A DNA stretch of 8,136 bases, from the NCBI GenBank assembly GCA_018818755.1, contig JAHIRL010000099.1:1-8136 (forward strand), in the 5' to 3' direction. Shown piece after piece: positions 5,693-8,136 of the stretch (position 1 is the stretch's first letter; every line of letters starts with the position of its first letter). The notes beneath the pieces were generated by a model that saw nothing but the letters and a program-made list of their open reading frames with translations, did not search any database and was not told the DNA's origin. Made by a program: the position numbers and the translations under genes. This DNA is from Patescibacteria group bacterium (GTDB taxonomy: Bacteria > Patescibacteriota > Gracilibacteria > UBA1369 > LOWO2-01-FULL-3).

Positions 5693-5719
5693 TTAGCACT
5701 CTTTATTATAGAGTGCTAG
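5693..5719. promoter_or_regulatory. CIRCE operator of dnaK
   Basis: TTAGCACTC-N9-GAGTGCTAG differs from the consensus TTAGCACTC-N9-GAGTGCTAA at only the last base. It is the binding site of the repressor HrcA, which is encoded two genes upstream. It lies 53 nt before the dnaK ATG and overlaps the promoter, so bound HrcA would block RNA polymerase. Confidence 0.95.
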
Positions 5720-5733
5720 AAGAAAATCGTCAA
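5705..5733 (-). promoter_or_regulatory. Sigma-70-type promoter of dnaK
   Basis: On the - strand, TTGACG (5728-5733) is followed by exactly 17 nt and then TATAAT (5705-5710), a near-consensus vegetative promoter. The -10 hexamer lies in the CIRCE spacer. Transcription should start near 5698, giving a leader of about 59 nt. Its strength suggests high dnaK expression when HrcA releases. Confidence 0.88.
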
Positions 5734-5757
5734 GAGTGTTTTTGGGATAATGTGTTC

Positions 5758-5772
5758 CCCCGCGTTGCGGGG
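5758..5772. other. Hairpin in the grpE-dnaK intergenic region
   Basis: CCCCGC (5758-5763) pairs with GCGGGG (5767-5772) around a GTT loop, 55 nt after the grpE stop and just upstream of the dnaK -35 box. No T-run follows on the - strand, so it is at best a weak or partial terminator, or a 3' stabilising stem for the hrcA-grpE message. It may let some readthrough into dnaK. Confidence 0.45.
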
Positions 5773-5826
5773 TCACTTTGCGCTCAGCCCAATTTGTTAG
5801 GGGCTTCGCGGGACACTTTCGCTTCG

Positions 5827-6366
5827 CTACGGCGTCTGGCCATTTCCCACTTTCACCTTTGCGTGGCGGACAACCCGGTCTCCCATTTGGTAGCCGGCTT
5901 CCAGTTCTTCGGTGATGATGTTTTGTTCGCCGGGGCTTTGCATTAGGGCTTCGTGGAGGGCGGGGTCGAAGGGTTGGCCGGTGGTTTCCATTTTTGTGAG
6001 GCCGGCGTCTTCGAAGACTTTTTCAAGTTGGTTTACGGACATTTCTAATCCTTTGGCCCATTCTTTGGCTTCTTTTGGTGTGTGGCTTAGGGCTCTTTCG
6101 AGATTATCAAGAATTGGGAGGATTTGTTTGATGAAATCGGCTTTGGCGTTGGCAAAAATTGTGAATCGCTCCTCTTCCATGCGGCGTTTGAGGTTTTGCA
6201 TATCGGCCATGGCACGCTTGGCGGTTTCGGTCATCTTTTCCAATTCCTCCTGAAGTTGATCGGTTTTGCTAAGCTCTTGCTCGTTGGTTTCTTGCTGGGC
6301 TTCCTCTTGGGCTTTTTTTAGTTTTTCATGGAGGTCGTCTTGGTGGTCGGCTTGTGGATCGGCCAT
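5827..6366 (-). CDS. grpE: Nucleotide exchange factor GrpE
   Basis: A 179-aa co-chaperone that drives ADP release from DnaK. The charged, Gln/Glu-rich N-terminus (1-45) leads into the long dimerising coiled coil (about 35-95, containing RAMADMQNLKRRMEEER). The C-terminal beta domain shows the family signature FDPALHEAL (133-141) and ELEAGYQMGDRVVRHAKVKV (154-173). It is slightly shorter than the 197-aa Escherichia coli protein. It starts 11 nt after hrcA with no promoter between them, so the two are co-transcribed from the hrcA promoter under HrcA control. The ATG has no visible Shine-Dalgarno. Confidence 0.97.
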   Translation of the reverse strand: MADPQADHQDDLHEKLKKAQEEAQQETNEQELSKTDQLQEELEKMTETAKRAMADMQNLKRRMEEERFTIFANAKADFIKQILPILDNLERALSHTPKEAKEWAKGLEMSVNQLEKVFEDAGLTKMETTGQPFDPALHEALMQSPGEQNIITEELEAGYQMGDRVVRHAKVKVGNGQTP

Positions 6367-6377
6367 ATTTTTAGGGG

Positions 6378-7094
6378 TTAATTTTCTAGTAATTTTTTGA
6401 TTTCTTCGATTAGGGCCATGTTGAAGGGGTAGTTCATGCGCTTTGGGCCCACAACTCCGAGGTATCCTTCAAATCCTTCTTTGTGATATTTGCATACGAT
6501 GATTGAGCAACTTTGGATTTGTTCGAGGATGTTTTCTTCACCGATAAATGCGCTGGGTGTTTCGCCAATTTCCAGCTCTGCGAGGGTAGAAATAAAGTTG
6601 TCACTGCGTTCCAGGACTTCGATAACTTCACTGGCACGCACTGGTTCCTGAATGAATTCGGGTTCGCGCAGAACATTGGACATGCCGAGGAAGAAGGTGC
6701 GGGGGTTGTCTGGGGTGGTGGCGAAGCTGACCAATTTTGTGGCACGGGTGAGGAGAGAAACGGCATCGTATAGGTGTTCGCGGACTTTTTGACTTTTGTA
6801 TTCGCCTTGGATTTTTTGGAGGGCTTTTGTGGCTTCTTTGCGGGCGGCTTCGTGGTCGGTCATTTCATCGACGAACATGCGGTATCCTTTGTCTGTGGGG
6901 ATTCTTCCGGCGGATGTATGGGGCTGGAAGATGAAGCCTTCGCGCTCGAGATTCATCATGTCGTTGCGGATGGTGGCGGGGGAGACATGAAATTTGTAGC
7001 TAATTAGAATCGTGTTTGAGCCCACCGGTTCTGCGGTTTGGATGAAGTGCTTGACGATGGCGTTTAGAACTTGTTTTTTGCGGTCTTCGGACAT
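6378..7094 (-). CDS. hrcA: Heat-inducible transcription repressor HrcA (compact form)
   Basis: A 238-aa repressor that binds CIRCE operators and links chaperone supply to heat-shock gene transcription. The winged helix-turn-helix is clear: EPVGSNTIL (22-30), recognition region VSPATIRNDMMNLEREGFI (37-55) and wing HTSAGRIPTDKGYR (59-72). The C-terminal block GYLGVVGPKRMNYPFNMALI (210-229) is the conserved HrcA ending, so the gene is not 3'-truncated. The family is usually about 340 aa, so the missing length comes from the middle dimerisation/inserted region. This internal reduction fits a small-genome bacterium. It has its own degenerate CIRCE, implying weaker autoregulation than of dnaK. Confidence 0.95.
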   Translation of the reverse strand: MSEDRKKQVLNAIVKHFIQTAEPVGSNTILISYKFHVSPATIRNDMMNLEREGFIFQPHTSAGRIPTDKGYRMFVDEMTDHEAARKEATKALQKIQGEYKSQKVREHLYDAVSLLTRATKLVSFATTPDNPRTFFLGMSNVLREPEFIQEPVRASEVIEVLERSDNFISTLAELEIGETPSAFIGEENILEQIQSCSIIVCKYHKEGFEGYLGVVGPKRMNYPFNMALIEEIKKLLEN

Positions 7095-7127
7095 TTGGTT
7101 TGAGTTATGGTCGTTTTGTGATCGCGA

Positions 7128-7154
7128 TTAGCACCCGCTATTATACAGTGCCAG
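7128..7154. promoter_or_regulatory. Degenerate CIRCE operator of hrcA-grpE
   Basis: TTAGCACCC-N9-CAGTGCCAG matches the CIRCE consensus at 8 of 9 bases in the left arm and 6 of 9 in the right. Position (34 nt before the hrcA start) and overlap with the promoter support it. The right arm is decayed, so HrcA binding should be weaker than at dnaK. Confidence 0.8.
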
Positions 7155-7168
7155 ATTTGCGGAGGCAA
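7140..7168 (-). promoter_or_regulatory. Sigma-70-type promoter of hrcA-grpE
   Basis: On the - strand, TTGCCT (7163-7168), then 17 nt, then TATAAT (7140-7145). As at dnaK, the -10 box is inside the CIRCE spacer and the -35 lies just outside the operator. Transcription should start near 7133, leaving a leader of about 38 nt without a Shine-Dalgarno. Confidence 0.8.
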
Positions 7169-7238
7169 GGGGTTGGGCTTATGTGGAAAATTTTGGCGGA
7201 TTGGTGTAGGGTTGGGGTGTTATTTTTAACCTTTAAAT

Positions 7239-7562
7239 ATGGCTACTAAAAAGAATACTTTTGAAGTCGTGGTTTCGCGTGTATGGCAGGGATTGAAAGA
7301 GATTTTCGGAGGAATTTTGAGGTTTTTGCAGATGTTTTTTGATTTTTTGGTGAGGTTGGTAAAGGTTTTGCCGGAATTTATGAAGGCTTTGGCCTGGATA
7401 ATTTTGGCTTGTGGGTTGGTTTCTTTGATTGCTCTTTATTCATTGTCGGTATTTGGGATTAAGGAGAGTGAGAAATGGCAGGGGTATAGGGAGGAAGTGT
7501 TGGGAAACTGGATTGAGCACTCTGCGAAAATGCCAGCGGCGATGGAGCTTGATGTTGAATAA
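7239..7562 (+). CDS. Small single-span membrane protein, unknown function
   Basis: A 107-aa protein that I cannot assign to a family. Residues 1-12 are polar. Residues 13-45 form a hydrophobic/amphipathic stretch rich in Phe, Leu and Val with spaced Arg/Lys (IFGGILRFLQMFFDFLVRLV). A clear transmembrane helix follows at about 49-72 (LAWIILACGLVSLIALYSL), then a short charged C-terminal tail with two Trp. There is no cleavable signal peptide. It is divergent from hrcA, and its stop is 6 nt before the next start, so the two probably form one transcript. The ATG follows an A/T-rich leader without a Shine-Dalgarno, and no convincing promoter is seen. Confidence 0.75.
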   Translation: MATKKNTFEVVVSRVWQGLKEIFGGILRFLQMFFDFLVRLVKVLPEFMKALAWIILACGLVSLIALYSLSVFGIKESEKWQGYREEVLGNWIEHSAKMPAAMELDVE

Positions 7563-7568
7563 TCTATT

Positions 7569-8136
7569 ATGAAAACCTGCTTGGATTGTCAAAAATCGTT
7601 TGAGATTTCCGAGGAGGATTTTTCTAGGTATGAAAAGTTGCAAGTGCCTGAGCCTGCGCGTTGCGTGGAGTGTAGGAGGAAATTGCGGTTGGCTCATTGG
7701 CCTTATGGGATTTGGCAGAAACGCAAGTGTGATGCAACTGGGGAATCGATCATTTCCACTTATTCTTCGGAGGCGAGATTTCCTGTGTATAAGCGAGAAT
7801 ATTGGTTTTCGGATAAGTGGGATGCATCTGTGGCTGAGATTGATTGGGGCAAATCTTTTTTTGATCAGCTTTTTGAGTTGCAGAGCAAAACGCCGCATTT
7901 TCATCAACAGGGAAAGCAAAATGAGAATTGTGATTATGCGGATGATGTTTGGGAGTGCAGAAATTGTTATATGAGTCGGAGTATGGCGGGTTGTGAGGAT
8001 TTGAGTTATTGCTATCGGGTTTTGTACTGTAAATCCAGTTTGGATCTGACTTATTGCTATTATACTGAGCAGTCTTATGAATGTACTTATTGTTTTAAGT
8101 GCTATGATGTGCGTTTTTCTTTTGATTGTAAGGAGT
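7569..8136 (+). CDS. Cysteine-rich zinc-ribbon protein (3' end outside window)
   Basis: The frame is open from the ATG at 7569 to the window end (189 codons, no stop). The N-terminus has two CxxC knuckles, CLDC (4-7) and CVEC (32-35), spaced like a zinc ribbon. A Trp/aromatic-rich segment follows (about 44-111). From residue 121 cysteines recur at short intervals (121, 130, 133, 142, 148, 154, 163, 172, 175, 178, 187), mostly with neighbouring Tyr, which suggests a repeated metal-binding or beta-solenoid fold. I associate this kind of protein with CPR genomes, where its function is unknown. No signal peptide is seen, so it is probably cytoplasmic. It starts 6 nt after the small membrane-protein gene and may work with it. 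Confidence 0.8.
   Translation, partial: MKTCLDCQKSFEISEEDFSRYEKLQVPEPARCVECRRKLRLAHWPYGIWQKRKCDATGESIISTYSSEARFPVYKREYWFSDKWDASVAEIDWGKSFFDQLFELQSKTPHFHQQGKQNENCDYADDVWECRNCYMSRSMAGCEDLSYCYRVLYCKSSLDLTYCYYTEQSYECTYCFKCYDVRFSFDCKE

Noticed and set aside
5640..5699. Longer dnaK from an upstream start at 5699
   Set aside because: It would begin inside the CIRCE operator at about the predicted transcription start, and the extra 20 residues are not part of the DnaK family.
5446..5946. 166-aa open frame across the dnaK start, promoter and grpE end
   Set aside because: It overlaps dnaK, the CIRCE/promoter and grpE on the other strand and its protein has no recognisable domain.
7440..7919. 159-aa open frame opposite the zinc-ribbon gene
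   Set aside because: The + strand frame has ordered Cys motifs and a sensible start; the opposite frame is a basic, low-meaning shadow.
189..8136. Alternative genetic code with TGA as glycine, as in some CPR lineages
   Set aside because: All genes read through with the standard code, have full-length domains and end at TAA or TAG without in-frame TGA; no sign of recoding is seen.

Overview
The window most likely comes from a Patescibacteria/CPR genome, possibly a Peregrinibacteria- or Gracilibacteria-like lineage. This is inferred from a compact HrcA (238 aa), a heat-shock cluster without an adjacent dnaJ, a cysteine-rich zinc-ribbon protein of a type I associate with CPR genomes, and the absence of visible Shine-Dalgarno sequences at every gene start. 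No taxonomic marker gene such as rRNA is present, so the assignment is tentative. All genes read cleanly with TGA as a stop.

Left part (1-3638): an integron-like module. A tyrosine recombinase on the + strand (2829-3638) lies beside two gene units, both encoded on the - strand and pointing away from it. Nearest is a 100-aa protein of unknown function (2301-2603). Next is a 591-aa OLD-family ATPase/TOPRIM nuclease (189-1964), a probable anti-phage gene. Each gene is followed on its 3' side by a large imperfect palindrome bounded by CAYATAAC and GTTATRTG. One is complete (2113-2236). The other is cut by the left edge (1-63). These resemble integron attC sites, and the layout (divergent recombinase, junction, cassette, attC, cassette, attC) is that of an integron. 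Two things are odd. The recombinase lacks the extra segment typical of IntI. Each unit also carries 59-77-nt terminal inverted repeats (56-132 with 2049-2120; 2229-2290 with 2664-2722), in which a small hairpin sits at exactly the same place in both arms but with unrelated sequence.

Middle and right part (3643-7168): the chromosomal heat-shock locus on the - strand. hrcA (6378-7094) and grpE (5827-6366) form an operon. dnaK (3693-5639) follows with its own promoter. Both promoters have a CIRCE operator whose 9-nt spacer supplies the TATAAT -10 box, so HrcA should control both. A bidirectional terminator (3643-3674) separates dnaK from the convergent recombinase gene.

Right end (7239-8136): divergent from hrcA is a two-gene unit. 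It encodes a 107-aa single-span membrane protein and, 6 nt later, the start of a cysteine-rich zinc-ribbon protein that runs off the window.
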